52,180 bases of DNA from Cloacibacillus sp. (GCF_020860125.1 NZ_JAJBUX010000007.1:1-52180); one strand, 5' to 3'; shown: positions 1-6,806, counted from the stretch's first letter. Numbers and translations: made by a program. The notes: generated from the letters alone by a model not told the origin.

Positions 1-29
1 CCGACACTTTCGGCCCACTCAAAAGTCAT
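1..29 (-). CDS. start of a leftward gene running off the window
   Basis: Only the first nine codons are inside the window (MTFEWAESV). The start is supported by a purine-rich ribosome site (AAAGGTGGTGG) just upstream on the minus strand and by its position divergent from the XRE regulator across an operator-rich gap. Such a place is typical of a cI-like repressor, integrase or lysogeny gene, but nine residues do not allow a family call. It could also be chance, because so little of it can be seen. Confidence 0.4.
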
Positions 30-56
30 AAAGCCACCACCTTTCTATGAAGTTTA

Positions 57-161
57 TCCCAGTTTGGTACTATTTAAAATAGGACGAAATGGGATTAATT
101 ATCTTCCCGTTTTGGATACACGGGACTTTAGGCCTATTGATATTTTCCCAATTTGGTAATA
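57..161. promoter_or_regulatory. operator repeats in the divergent control region
   Basis: Three direct copies of a 16-bp motif of form TCCCRNTTTGGNNANA lie at 57-72, 105-120 and 146-161. A degenerate inverted copy (ACGAAATGGGA) lies at 84-94. The third copy sits exactly between the -35 and -10 of the rightward promoter and the first lies next to the leftward gene. This is what operators of a lambda-type lysogeny switch look like, probably bound by the XRE protein downstream or by the leftward product. The repeats are seen; the binding protein is inferred. Confidence 0.65.
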
Positions 162-165
162 TATT
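137..165 (+). promoter_or_regulatory. sigma70-type promoter for the rightward XRE gene
   Basis: TTGATA at 137-142 and TATATT at 160-165 are separated by 17 bp, a near-consensus vegetative promoter. The operator copy at 146-161 fills the spacer, so a bound repressor would block RNA polymerase. The first gene starts at 190 after the strong Shine-Dalgarno GAAGGAGGTG. Confidence 0.7.
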
Positions 166-189
166 TTATTTGTTGAAGGAGGTGATGTT

Positions 190-420
190 ATGGATGGTCT
201 TAAAAAAATGAGAATAGCCAATAACTTATCTTGCCAAGCCCTTGGTTCCCAAATTGGAGTAGGCGCAAATACTATTTCACGTTGGGAAAGAGGGCAAAGG
301 AGCCCTGATGTCGAAATGCTTGTGAGGCTATCTCAAATTTTTCATTGTACTGTTGACGACCTACTAAACCCTACGCCACCCCTGCCCCAAGTGGAGCAGG
401 GGGAGACGGCAACGGCATAG
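190..420 (+). CDS. XRE-family helix-turn-helix regulator (frame-truncated?)
   Basis: A 76-residue protein made almost wholly of an XRE/Cro-CI helix-turn-helix (residues about 4-60), with the typical core IGVGANTISRWERGQRSPD and ending VDDLLN. It probably controls the divergent promoter region just upstream, whose spacer carries an operator. After the HTH comes a proline-rich linker, a G5 run (399-403) and a TAG. The -1 frame stays open after the G5 run for another 56 codons that look like real protein (see 402..572). The listed ORF may therefore lack a C-terminal module through a frameshift, whether mutational, programmed or sequencing error. The HTH assignment is secure; its place as repressor or Cro-like protein is inferred. 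Confidence 0.85.
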   Translation: MDGLKKMRIANNLSCQALGSQIGVGANTISRWERGQRSPDVEMLVRLSQIFHCTVDDLLNPTPPLPQVEQGETATA

Positions 421-572
421 AGGAGGCCAGGCGGCTGCAGGCGGCGTTTTCTTCTTTCCGCTTCGGAGTGGAAGAGGCTCTTGATCTGGGAGAGGACGGG
501 CGGTTTGACGATCCGCTGACAAGGGAGAGTGCAATAAATTTGTACAATGCTCTTGAAGAAGCCCTCAAGTAG
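402..572 (+). pseudogene. out-of-frame C-terminal module of the XRE gene
   Basis: Reading the -1 frame from the G5 run at 399-403 gives an open stretch of 56 codons to TAG at 570-572, with no start codon of its own. It is rich in Glu, Leu and Ala and ends in LGEDGRFDDPLTRESAINLY followed by NALEEALK. A related sequence (LRDNGRIDAPEVRAKIERGI, then HVLQEALV) occurs at 876..980, again in a frame shifted from the gene before it. The similarity of the two argues that both are true coding sequence. It is called a broken extension of the XRE gene; programmed frameshifting is the alternative. Confidence 0.5.
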
Positions 573-643
573 TTGGCAGAGCGTCGCTCTTTGACAAATG
601 AATATTGGCGACAAGATTAAGTGACAGGAAGGTGTGATTGGCT

Positions 644-874
644 ATGGCGTTGAAGGTATCTCTGGAAATTGCCAATAACTCTTCTTCTCTATGTGTACAG
701 AGGAGGATTTCAGTTTTCGGTATGCTGGCTATTGATACTGCTGAGGAGGAAGCGCTTGAGTTGTTTCGTCTCTCTTGGGAGAGGGTAGTCACTCCGATTC
801 AGAGAGGACTAGGCTTGATAGATGACGCCGCGGACCTTTTACCAGAGGACGACGAGGATTTTGAACTTTTTTAG
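644..874 (+). CDS. unknown small early protein, frame-truncated
   Basis: About 76 residues from ATG 644 (TTG 638 is also possible; AGGAAGG at 626-632 lies 11 or 5 bases away). It matches no family I recognise. It is acidic at the C-terminus (LLPEDDEDFELF) and stops at a TAG that directly follows a T6 run (867-872). A +1 shift at this run continues as RKLSGNDLRDNGRIDAPEVR and so on to 980, giving a product with the same C-terminal module as the shifted extension of the XRE gene upstream. The ORF is therefore probably the front part of a longer gene of about 110 residues. Confidence 0.55.
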   Translation: MALKVSLEIANNSSSLCVQRRISVFGMLAIDTAEEEALELFRLSWERVVTPIQRGLGLIDDAADLLPEDDEDFELF

Positions 875-980
875 GAAGCTCTCCGGTAATGATCTGAGGG
901 ATAACGGCCGCATTGACGCCCCAGAGGTGCGGGCGAAGATTGAAAGGGGGATTCACGTTTTACAGGAGGCGCTTGTTTAA
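822..980 (+). CDS. shifted-frame module related to the XRE extension
   Basis: An open frame with an ATG at 822 overlapping the end of the preceding gene in another frame, 52 codons to TAA 978-980. From residue 19 on (KLSGNDLRDNGRIDAPEV) it resembles the module at 402..572: shared pattern L-x-D/E-D/N-G-R-I/F-D-x-P, then R, I and a closing L-x-EAL. There is no good ribosome site for ATG 822, so it is more likely the continuation of the 644 gene after a +1 shift at T6 than a gene of its own. Function unknown. Confidence 0.4.
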   Translation: MTPRTFYQRTTRILNFFRKLSGNDLRDNGRIDAPEVRAKIERGIHVLQEALV

Positions 981-1043
981 AGGCGCGCTGAACCTTGAAA
1001 ACTCAATATGGGAGGCAAGCTTTTTGTAGAAGGAGGCGTAAGT

Positions 1044-1238
1044 ATGGGCAGGGCCCGCATCGAGGAATACAAAGTAAATGTCTTTTTCCCCTCGATTGAG
1101 GATCGTCGTAACGAGGATCCCGGACAGGCAGCAATCAGGGAGGCCAATCTGAGAAGGGCCCGCGCCTGGTTTGATTCGCTGTTCGATATGTACTATGAGA
1201 GCTGTACTTGCAGGAGTAAAAAGGAGGTTGGTTTATGA
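1044..1238 (+). CDS. unknown small early protein
   Basis: A 64-residue charged protein with no recognised family. I place the start at ATG 1044 because AGGAGG (1031-1036) lies 7 bases upstream; an upstream ATG at 1008 has no such site. It has an N-terminal segment RARIEEYKVNVFFPS and a C-terminal segment with a Cys-x-Cys pair (ESCTCRSKK). Its stop overlaps the start of the next gene by 4 bp (ATGA), so the two are translationally coupled. Confidence 0.6.
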   Translation: MGRARIEEYKVNVFFPSIEDRRNEDPGQAAIREANLRRARAWFDSLFDMYYESCTCRSKKEVGL

Positions 1239-1429
1239 AACTATCGTGGTACTTGGTATTTATTGCAGTAGTTTTTGTGTTTTTTCATGGCTTGGGAAGA
1301 GGGGAGGCAAAGCGTGCTGATGCACTAAAGAAAAATTTTTTCTACGACAAGTCGTATGCTGAAATGTATCGTCATCTTATCCACCTCGGCATGAATGAAT
1401 TAACGAAAGACAAGAAACAGAACGCTTAG
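1235..1429 (+). CDS. small single-TM early protein, paralogue of 2843..3004
   Basis: 64 residues. The N-terminal 20 or so form one hydrophobic membrane segment (WYLVFIAVVFVFFHGLG) followed by RGEAKRADALKK and a polar, tyrosine-containing tail. The front half matches the protein at 2843..3004 closely (both MK--WY--FI--VF-FF-GLGR-EA-R), showing a duplication within this early region. Start ATG 1235 follows AAAAGGAGG and overlaps the previous stop. Role unknown; short membrane proteins in early phage regions often modify the host envelope or block superinfection, but nothing here proves that. Confidence 0.65.
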   Translation: MKLSWYLVFIAVVFVFFHGLGRGEAKRADALKKNFFYDKSYAEMYRHLIHLGMNELTKDKKQNA

Positions 1430-1454
1430 CTACCTACGCTAAGAGCTAAGCGTT
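1421..1454 (+). terminator. hairpin at the end of the first small-gene group
   Basis: A perfect 11-bp inverted repeat (AACGCTTAGCT at 1421-1431, AGCTAAGCGTT at 1444-1454) with a 12-nt loop overlaps the stop codon of the TM protein. Only three T follow, so it is a weak intrinsic terminator or an RNA-processing or attenuation hairpin. Confidence 0.5.
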
Positions 1455-1462
1455 TCACCAGC

Positions 1463-1486
1463 ACCATGACAATCGAATACCGGGCA
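1463..1486 (+). repeat. 24-bp segment repeated inverted at 2507-2530
   Basis: The 24 bp here equal, with one mismatch, the reverse complement of 2507-2530. Both copies begin with ACCATGACAATCGAATA and encode MTIEYRA. At 2527 on the minus strand the copy lies just upstream of the DUF4393 gene start; here it gives only an 11-codon peptide ending in TGA. It is probably a relic of a duplication or inversion around the DUF4393 cargo gene, or a shared translation-leader segment. Confidence 0.6.
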
Positions 1487-1519
1487 TATGAAATTTTTTG
1501 AAATAAGGATGTGGTTTAC

Positions 1520-1777
1520 GTGGAGTCCATGAAAGAGACGGAAAAATCTTTTCCTCCCAATGTAATGGCCATAAGTCTTATAACTATGGCGATTACTGGA
1601 GTCTGCCATATGATGTTTTCCGCAGTCTGCCTTGTTTTAGCTGTTGCTGCTGCAAAAGGATGGTTGGCGGCTTTTCTCTACGCTGCAAGTCTCATGAATT
1701 TTATGTTCGCGGTGATACACCTGGGCAATCCTTTAACCGGCTTGTCCGGCATCCGCAACACAGGAGTCAAGAAATAA
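1520..1777 (+). CDS. small two-TM membrane protein, unknown
   Basis: About 85 residues with two predicted membrane helices (MAISLITMAITGVCHMMF onward and the segment around AAFLYAASLMNFMFAVIHL), short charged N-terminus and a basic C-terminus (RNTGVKK). Start uncertain: GTG 1520 has AAGGA 10 bases upstream; GTG 1511 and ATG 1529 are alternatives. No family recognised. Its position just after a hairpin and before a reverse-strand cargo gene suggests an accessory gene. Confidence 0.55.
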   Translation: MESMKETEKSFPPNVMAISLITMAITGVCHMMFSAVCLVLAVAAAKGWLAAFLYAASLMNFMFAVIHLGNPLTGLSGIRNTGVKK

Positions 1778-1885
1778 GCAGCCTAATTCTGTAAGTCTGA
1801 ATTTGTTGGGGTCTGGCGGAACAAGTGCTGTGTGTTGAAAAAACACTCGCGAGCCTGTTGTCGCGCCGCCTATTTGTTTTGCTTC

Positions 1886-2476
1886 TCAAGGTTCAATTTT
1901 CTGCATTACGGGAAGGTCGTCTATGAGAGAGCATCGCTTGAGATTTTGTATACTGACCCTAACGTCAAAATCTTCTGCGTCTGAAGTCTTTGCTAGGACT
2001 CGGGTGTCAAAAAACATAACTAATGGCGTAGGGGCGTATGGCATAAACGGGGCTTTTGTCGTTGCTCTCCGTGCATCTTTATACACCTTGTTTAGTAGCT
2101 GCGCATCCAATGGTGATAAGTCTTTTATTATCGAGATAAATGCCGTCCTGGGTTCCGGTTTATTTGGATTAAGCTCATTCGCTAACAGATTTGCCCATAA
2201 ATCCCTTAGCGAAGGATCTTCTTCAAGCGACGCCCACTCTATCCAAGGTAGGCCAAGTTTTAATGTGCATGCACGCTGACTTTCCAGTGAAATGCTGGCC
2301 GCTCGCAGTTTTTCTTGAGATGCCTTGCATGCCGCGAGCAAGCATTCAGCTTGGCGGCTCGCCACGTATGCCGGAATTTGCGGGAAAATGAGAGATAGTC
2401 CAGCATACACACCCCCGCAGATTTCTTTCATTACAGAATAGCTATCTTTGATTGGCCCAATATGATTATCAGCCAT
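1886..2476 (-). CDS. DUF4393 (Abi-alpha-like) protein
   Basis: 196 residues from ATG 2476, preceded by AGAGGTG on the minus strand; upstream in-frame starts at 2527 and 2545 lack a site. The central block LPWIEWASLEEDPSLRDLWA, then NLLANELNP and SIIKDLSPLDAQLLNKVY, is the core of the DUF4393 family, which includes Abi-alpha proteins linked to abortive infection. The N-terminal part is partly hydrophobic (YAGLSLIFPQIPAYVAS), as I recall for relatives. It is the only reverse-strand gene in the early region and sits between two small-gene groups, the usual place of a lysogeny-expressed cargo gene. The defence role is inferred from the family. Confidence 0.75.
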   Translation of the reverse strand: MADNHIGPIKDSYSVMKEICGGVYAGLSLIFPQIPAYVASRQAECLLAACKASQEKLRAASISLESQRACTLKLGLPWIEWASLEEDPSLRDLWANLLANELNPNKPEPRTAFISIIKDLSPLDAQLLNKVYKDARRATTKAPFMPYAPTPLVMFFDTRVLAKTSDAEDFDVRVSIQNLKRCSLIDDLPVMQKIEP

Positions 2477-2506
2477 GTTGGTATTCACCTCTCTAGTGTG
2501 TGCCTG

Positions 2507-2530
2507 TGCCCGATATTCGATTGTCATGGT
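2507..2530 (-). repeat. second copy of the 24-bp inverted repeat
   Basis: Reverse-complement partner of 1463-1486 with one mismatch. It lies just upstream of the chosen start of the DUF4393 gene and supplies an in-frame ATG at 2527 that I consider less likely than ATG 2476. Confidence 0.6.
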
Positions 2531-2585
2531 GGGGTGGTGCATCAATTATATCAGCACTATAACAACTTAAGGAGGTGGTAAGGAA

Positions 2586-2840
2586 ATGGAAACACTTGAA
2601 ACCAAGCTCGAATATCTGATCGAGCTACTTGAGAAAGAGCGCAGCGGCACGCGCCGATTCCTCACGAAAGAGGAGGCCGCCGAGTACATGGGGATGAGCT
2701 CTTATACGCTGGATGAATACCAGCGGCTGGGTAAACTGAAAATCCCCTCTGTGAAGATCGGCAAAATGGTGAGATATGACTTGAAAGACATAGAACGGTA
2801 TTGCGACGAGCTGCCGCGGCGAGAAAGGAAGGAGGCATAG
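2586..2840 (+). CDS. excisionase-like helix-turn-helix protein
   Basis: 84 residues. The segment FLTKEEAAEYMGMSSYTLDE followed by YQRLGKLKIPSVKIGKMVRY and LKDIERYC is the MerR-like winged helix shared by phage excisionases and the HTH_17 family. An N-terminal helix (LETKLEYLIELLEKE) may form a coiled coil. Start ATG 2586 follows AAGGAGGTGG. It may act as Xis or as an early transcription activator; its place at the head of the second early operon fits either. Confidence 0.75.
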   Translation: METLETKLEYLIELLEKERSGTRRFLTKEEAAEYMGMSSYTLDEYQRLGKLKIPSVKIGKMVRYDLKDIERYCDELPRRERKEA

Positions 2841-2842
2841 CC

Positions 2843-3004
2843 ATGAAATCATATTGGTACTGGATATTTATCTCTCTGGTCTTTGCGTTCTTTTACGGTC
2901 TGGGGCGTTTGGAAGCGCGGCGCAGAGAGATGGAGCGGATCGAGCTTCGCGAGTGCGCGGCCAGGGAGGAGCGGCGGCGGTGCTGGAATCAGGAGGGCGA
3001 GTGA
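2843..3004 (+). CDS. small single-TM early protein, paralogue of 1235..1429
   Basis: 53 residues: MKSYWYWIFISLVFAFFYGL forms a single membrane helix, followed by a strongly charged Arg/Glu tail. The N-terminal half is nearly the same as the protein at 1235..1429. Start ATG 2843 sits after AAGGAGG; its stop TGA shares one base with the next ATG (TGATG), so it is coupled to the following gene. Confidence 0.65.
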   Translation: MKSYWYWIFISLVFAFFYGLGRLEARRREMERIELRECAAREERRRCWNQEGE

Positions 3005-3192
3005 TGGAGCAATTTGCGCAGAGCGAGTTTTTCTTTTACCACATCGCGCCTAACCTAACGCTGACCAAATTTGTGTTTTTCTTTGGGATCTTCGGGCTGG
3101 TCGGCGTGGTGGCGCAGTCGGTGCGGATTGGGCTGGAAGCGGAGGAGAGAGAGGAGCTTGAGCGTGGGGAAAAGGTACATCTACCGAGGTAA
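3004..3192 (+). CDS. small membrane protein, unknown
   Basis: 62 residues from ATG 3004 with AGGAGGGCGAGTG upstream. A hydrophobic helix (KFVFFFGIFGLVGVVAQS) lies in the middle, followed by a Glu-rich amphipathic tail. It follows the TM protein before it without a gap. Longer upstream starts in this frame run through other genes and have no ribosome site. Function unknown. Confidence 0.6.
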   Translation: MEQFAQSEFFFYHIAPNLTLTKFVFFFGIFGLVGVVAQSVRIGLEAEEREELERGEKVHLPR

Positions 3193-3364
3193 AGAGCTGT
3201 TCGTCGCGGACCTCCTCACCGGTTGTTTTAGAACCGTATGGGTTTCGAGTTCGGGCGAAATTCATATCGTCAAAGTACGGGAGCTGCCATTACGACGAAC
3301 AGTTAAGACGGCGCAGCGAGATTTAGATCGCTTTGCTGAGAAGAGAAAGCTGAAGGAGGCATAA
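3164..3364 (+). CDS. unknown basic small protein
   Basis: 66 residues from GTG 3164 (AGGAG 7 bases upstream), overlapping the end of the previous gene in another frame. It begins MGKRYIYRGKELFVADLL and looks like a small beta-rich fold followed by a basic helical tail (KTAQRDLDRFAEKRKLKEA). No family recognised. Confidence 0.55.
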   Translation: MGKRYIYRGKELFVADLLTGCFRTVWVSSSGEIHIVKVRELPLRRTVKTAQRDLDRFAEKRKLKEA

Positions 3365-3366
3365 CG

Positions 3367-3588
3367 ATGAGCGTTAAGTATTTTTGTGATGTATGCGGCA
3401 AGGAGTTCGATTCATGCCAAGGAAGGAAGCGGAGGTCTATCGCCGTTTTAATGACAATCGACGACGAGGAGCAATCTATAGGTTTTTATACCTCAGACAC
3501 TTGCGACGATTGCCAAACGAAGATTACAGAGCGGTTTGAAACATTTGCGGACGAACTTGATAGTGAATGTGTACATACCGAAGATTAG
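3367..3588 (+). CDS. small zinc-ribbon-like protein
   Basis: 73 residues with two Cys-x-x-Cys knuckles, CDVCGKEFDSC near the N-terminus and CDDCQTK near residue 45-50, suggesting a treble-clef or zinc-ribbon. Start ATG 3367 follows GAAGGAGGC. The metal-binding inference rests only on the cysteine spacing; the role is unknown. Confidence 0.6.
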   Translation: MSVKYFCDVCGKEFDSCQGRKRRSIAVLMTIDDEEQSIGFYTSDTCDDCQTKITERFETFADELDSECVHTED

Positions 3589-3604
3589 GAAGGAGACCAC
3601 GACA

Positions 3605-4048
3605 ATGGAAGAGAAGAAAATCAAGAAGGTTATAGTCGTTTTTGAGGATGAAGAGCCGTTTCTCTATGAAGCGAAGGACGAGGATGACCGCAAGTCCGCC
3701 ATGCTCATTTACTCCGCGCTTCAAGATGCTGTCAGAGACGGAGGCCTTTCCGCGTTTTTCCTTGCGTATAAGACACGGCGCTCTATGGGGAGCAACGGAG
3801 CTTACGGCAACGCAAACGATTGCTTTCAGTTGATGTCCTGTACTCTCTCGGATATATGCTTTAAAGCCAGCAGTGTTCCTAGCGCTGCGATGGATAGTAT
3901 CGTGACAGTTGCAAAGAAGTTGCTGTTGGGGGAGATGTTGGAAGAAGCGATTAAAAAGCTTGGAAAGGTAAAATCCGCCTCCGAGGAAAAGGAGGTTTTT
4001 ATCCACGTTCTCAAACTTTTGGCGGAAGAAGAGCCCTCTCAAAAGTGA
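3605..4048 (+). CDS. unknown early protein, 147 aa
   Basis: Start ATG 3605 follows AGGAAGGAG. The first 35 residues look like a small beta sheet (KKVIVVFEDEEPFLYEAKDE), followed by helices with the segment ALQDAVRDGGLSAFFLA and a helical C-terminus. No family recognised. Its stop lies within the hairpin at 4032-4055, which ends this operon segment. Confidence 0.55.
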   Translation: MEEKKIKKVIVVFEDEEPFLYEAKDEDDRKSAMLIYSALQDAVRDGGLSAFFLAYKTRRSMGSNGAYGNANDCFQLMSCTLSDICFKASSVPSAAMDSIVTVAKKLLLGEMLEEAIKKLGKVKSASEEKEVFIHVLKLLAEEEPSQK

Positions 4049-4055
4049 GAGGGCT
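4032..4055 (+). terminator. hairpin after the 3605..4048 gene
   Basis: AGCCCTCTCA (4032-4041) pairs with TGAGAGGGCT (4046-4055) around an AAAG loop, a 10-bp GC-rich perfect stem containing the TGA stop. Only TTG follows instead of a U-run, so it may be a weak terminator or an mRNA-stabilising hairpin. Confidence 0.5.
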
Positions 4056-4120
4056 TGTCGAAAAGAATTTTGGCGGCAGTTGGCGCTGCCGCCTCTATTT
4101 TAGCACAGGAGGCTGAAAAC

Positions 4121-4342
4121 ATGAAAAGGTATTTAGTTACTGAAAAGCAGCTCGAAGAATTGAAAGAAGCCTTTGAGATGACGTTGTTTGTAAACCATAA
4201 CAACGAGCGTTTCTTGAAGTTCCTCGTTGAAGATATAGAGGCGCAAGAGCTCGACATCCGCTGCGAGGATGAAATCAAAAGCTCCGACGAAGTACGCCGG
4301 AAGGTTTTCGTTGCAACCTATACCCCGAGGGGGAGTATGTAG
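4121..4342 (+). CDS. unknown early protein, 73 aa
   Basis: Start chosen at ATG 4121 because ACAGGAGG lies directly upstream; the longer frame from 4055 runs through the hairpin region and has no site. Acidic helical protein starting MKRYLVTEKQLEELKEAFEM. No family recognised. The stop TAG directly abuts the next ATG. Confidence 0.55.
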   Translation: MKRYLVTEKQLEELKEAFEMTLFVNHNNERFLKFLVEDIEAQELDIRCEDEIKSSDEVRRKVFVATYTPRGSM

Positions 4343-5713
4343 ATGACGATTACAGCGTCTGAGTTTAACAAGCGCCGCGCAGAGCTGATCCAGCTCCATG
4401 AGGAGAACTCCGGCAAGCGCGGTTTTGGCCGCGAGGCTACGGCGAGGAAGATCGCGGCGCTGCTGGGGTATACGGAGGAGAACTGCAGCGGATATTGGGG
4501 CGATAGGAAAACTTATTTCGGACTGGATAAGGACAGCCCCGCCCCGATGTTTCCCTGTCCTGTAAATAAGCCTTATGTCCGGCAGAGCTTCCTGCATGTG
4601 AAGAGCTGTCCCGCGGGGTTGTGGTCGCCGATGTTGAATTTGCAGATCGGCAATTCCTGGGACGGAAAGTCTACATACGATTTTTGTCCCCGTTTCACCT
4701 TTCCCGACGTATGGGCGGACAACGTGCTGGCTACGGCCTTTGATGTCATGGTCTACGATACAAAAAAAGAGGCGTTGAAGGCGGCGCAGCATGAGGGCTG
4801 GCTTTGGCTTGACAGAGAGGTAAGTAATCTGGATATGCTTCTCAGAAACCCAAATGACGCCTGTCCAGTATCGGCCGATAAGCTCCGCAAGACTTTCGAG
4901 AGCGCGCTGAAGATGTTGACCTGGCTCGGGGAATATGAGCTTGGAGCGCAAATTGACCGGGAGTGTGAGGAGACTGTGAGTCTGGCGGCAGTAAGGACCG
5001 AATCGGGGCTTGCGGTACCAGAGAGCGCCATTGAACCGGTTCAGGATGGAGGCAGCAGGATTCTTTACGAATTCCGCTGCTCTAAAGGCCCCTACTCTGT
5101 CTCCGCCGACGCGCTGACTTTTGGTGATGCAAAGGCTAGTTTTGGATGCGAAAGCTGTAACTTTTTCCCATGCAGTGGCCCTACATGGGTTTGCCGGACC
5201 GTTGGGTGTAGTGAGGACGAAGCGACCGATGTCGAGTTTTCAAAAGGTGAGAAGAATACCTCTTCGGGACAACAGCGGCTGGCGGGCGAGGACGTCATGC
5301 CGACCGCCGAGCCGGTCAAAGGAGATCCCGAATTGACGAAGGTCAAGGACAAGTACGACGAGATCCGCCTCAAAATTCAGACTGAAAAGCAGGCAATCAA
5401 GGAGATCAAGGAGGAGGCTCTAGCGCCTCATAAGAGCGAGATCAGCGAGAAGGAATCGACGATCGAGCTGATGTCCTTTGTCATGACGCTGTTTGAGGTC
5501 CAGACGGCCAAGGCGGAGGCGAAGATCAAGAGCAAGCACGAGGACCCGACCTTTTGTGTGTACGCCTATACGCTGACGGGGTTCAAGGGGGTCCGCGTGC
5601 AGGTAGGTACGAAGCAGGATATCCGCGATCTTGAGTATCAGCATGACGGCGTTCATTCTTACGTCCTCGCCGAGTTTTTGAATGGCGAAGAAGTTACGGA
5701 CAGGGAGGAATAG
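4343..5713 (+). CDS. large early protein of unknown function with C-terminal coiled coil
   Basis: 456 residues. The N-terminal part (to about 210) contains several Trp, Cys and aromatic residues and no fold I recognise. The middle (about 250-290) carries CESCNFFPCSGPTWVCRTVG, a possible metal knuckle. From about 335 to 390 there is a Lys/Glu-rich coiled coil, followed by a small beta domain. Its position directly upstream of the RecE-like nuclease suggests a part in early DNA metabolism, but this is only context. Confidence 0.6.
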   Translation: MTITASEFNKRRAELIQLHEENSGKRGFGREATARKIAALLGYTEENCSGYWGDRKTYFGLDKDSPAPMFPCPVNKPYVRQSFLHVKSCPAGLWSPMLNLQIGNSWDGKSTYDFCPRFTFPDVWADNVLATAFDVMVYDTKKEALKAAQHEGWLWLDREVSNLDMLLRNPNDACPVSADKLRKTFESALKMLTWLGEYELGAQIDRECEETVSLAAVRTESGLAVPESAIEPVQDGGSRILYEFRCSKGPYSVSADALTFGDAKASFGCESCNFFPCSGPTWVCRTVGCSEDEATDVEFSKGEKNTSSGQQRLAGEDVMPTAEPVKGDPELTKVKDKYDEIRLKIQTEKQAIKEIKEEALAPHKSEISEKESTIELMSFVMTLFEVQTAKAEAKIKSKHEDPTFCVYAYTLTGFKGVRVQVGTKQDIRDLEYQHDGVHSYVLAEFLNGEEVTDREE

Positions 5714-5716
5714 AAG

Positions 5717-5986
5717 ATGACAAAGGAAAAGATTATGGAGTTTTTGGTTTCTGACGAGGAGGGGCTCGACATTTGGTGTGTGGATTGCCCGGAAAAGATA
5801 GAGTATCCCGGCCACTGCGAGGGAGGCTTGCCGATCGAACCCGACGAGGTGAGCTGCCCCTGCGACCTTGAAACCGGAGAAGAGGGCTGCATTATGAGGG
5901 CCGAATATAAGGAGATCGAGAAGAAGGCGGCGGAACTGGCGGAATTGGTCAGAGCCTCATTGAAGGGAGGCTGCACAGATGATTGA
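5717..5986 (+). CDS. small Cys-rich protein
   Basis: 89 residues with six Cys in the central part (CVDCPEKIEYPGHC, CPC and GCIM), then a C-terminal helix. Possibly a zinc-binding accessory of the recombination module. Its end overlaps the start of the RecE-like gene by 8 bp, which suggests coupled translation. No family recognised. Confidence 0.55.
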   Translation: MTKEKIMEFLVSDEEGLDIWCVDCPEKIEYPGHCEGGLPIEPDEVSCPCDLETGEEGCIMRAEYKEIEKKAAELAELVRASLKGGCTDD

Positions 5987-6791
5987 ACCCGGTCTGTATG
6001 ACGATATCAGCAACGAGGAGTATCACAGCGGCCCAGGGGTGAGCAAGTCGGCTCTGGATATCATTCATCGTTCGCCGGCGCATTATCAGGCGTCGCTATT
6101 GTTGCCGCGCACCGAGACACCGGCAATGGTGATCGGCACGGCAATTCACGCCGCGGTGCTCGAACCGGAGACTTTCGAGGCGAAGTTCGTCGTGGCGCCG
6201 GAGGTGAATCGGCGGACAAACGCCGGGAAGGAAGAGTGGGAGCGATTTAGGTATTCGGCCTTGGCGGCGGGGATGCGGATGTTGACGCAGGAGCAGTACG
6301 ACGCGGCGAGGAATGTCCGCGACGCGGTATACGCCAACAGGATGGCGGCGAATCTGCTCTGCGGCGGAAAGGCGGAGCGGTCGGTGTATTGGAATGAGGT
6401 GGTGGATGGCGCGGAGGTCCTGTGTAAGTGCCGCCCCGATTATCTGCGCGAGGACGGTATCTGTGTGGATCTCAAGACGACGGAGGACGCCCGCTCAGAT
6501 CATTTCATCCGCAGCGTCGTCAATTACCGGTATCACGTGCAGGCCGCCTGGTATGAGCGTGGGATTGGCGAGGTCCTGCCGGCGGCGAGGGATTTTGTCT
6601 TTCTGGCCGTGGAGAAGGAGCCGCCGTATGGCACGGGGATTTTTACGCTGCCGGATGATTTTATCGACGTCGGAAATTACGCGGCGATGGCCGATTTGCG
6701 TACTTTCGCGCGCTGTAAGGCCGCGGATCACTGGCCATGTTACGCGGAAGAGGTTCAGGTGCTGGAAGCGCCTAAATGGTTCAAGGGATAG
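5979..6791 (+). CDS. RecE-like PD-(D/E)XK exonuclease
   Basis: 270 residues resembling the C-terminal nuclease domain of exonuclease VIII (RecE; DUF3799/PDDEXK). The sequence shows the early helix with MVIGTAIHAAVLEPETFEAK, the catalytic strand pair CRPDYLRE and ICVDLKTTED (acidic D and D-x-K) and the downstream Gln-Tyr helix YHVQAAWYERG. It would chew 5' ends of double-stranded DNA to give 3' single strands for RecT, encoded 15 bp downstream. The pair forms a Red-type recombination system. Confidence 0.88.
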   Translation: MIEPGLYDDISNEEYHSGPGVSKSALDIIHRSPAHYQASLLLPRTETPAMVIGTAIHAAVLEPETFEAKFVVAPEVNRRTNAGKEEWERFRYSALAAGMRMLTQEQYDAARNVRDAVYANRMAANLLCGGKAERSVYWNEVVDGAEVLCKCRPDYLREDGICVDLKTTEDARSDHFIRSVVNYRYHVQAAWYERGIGEVLPAARDFVFLAVEKEPPYGTGIFTLPDDFIDVGNYAAMADLRTFARCKAADHWPCYAEEVQVLEAPKWFKG

Positions 6792-6806
6792 AAAGGAATG
6801 ATTGTG

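Noticed and set aside
1..500. Left attachment site equal to the tRNA-Arg 3' end
   Set aside because: No copy of the tRNA 3' sequence is seen here; the phage evidently extends left of the window.
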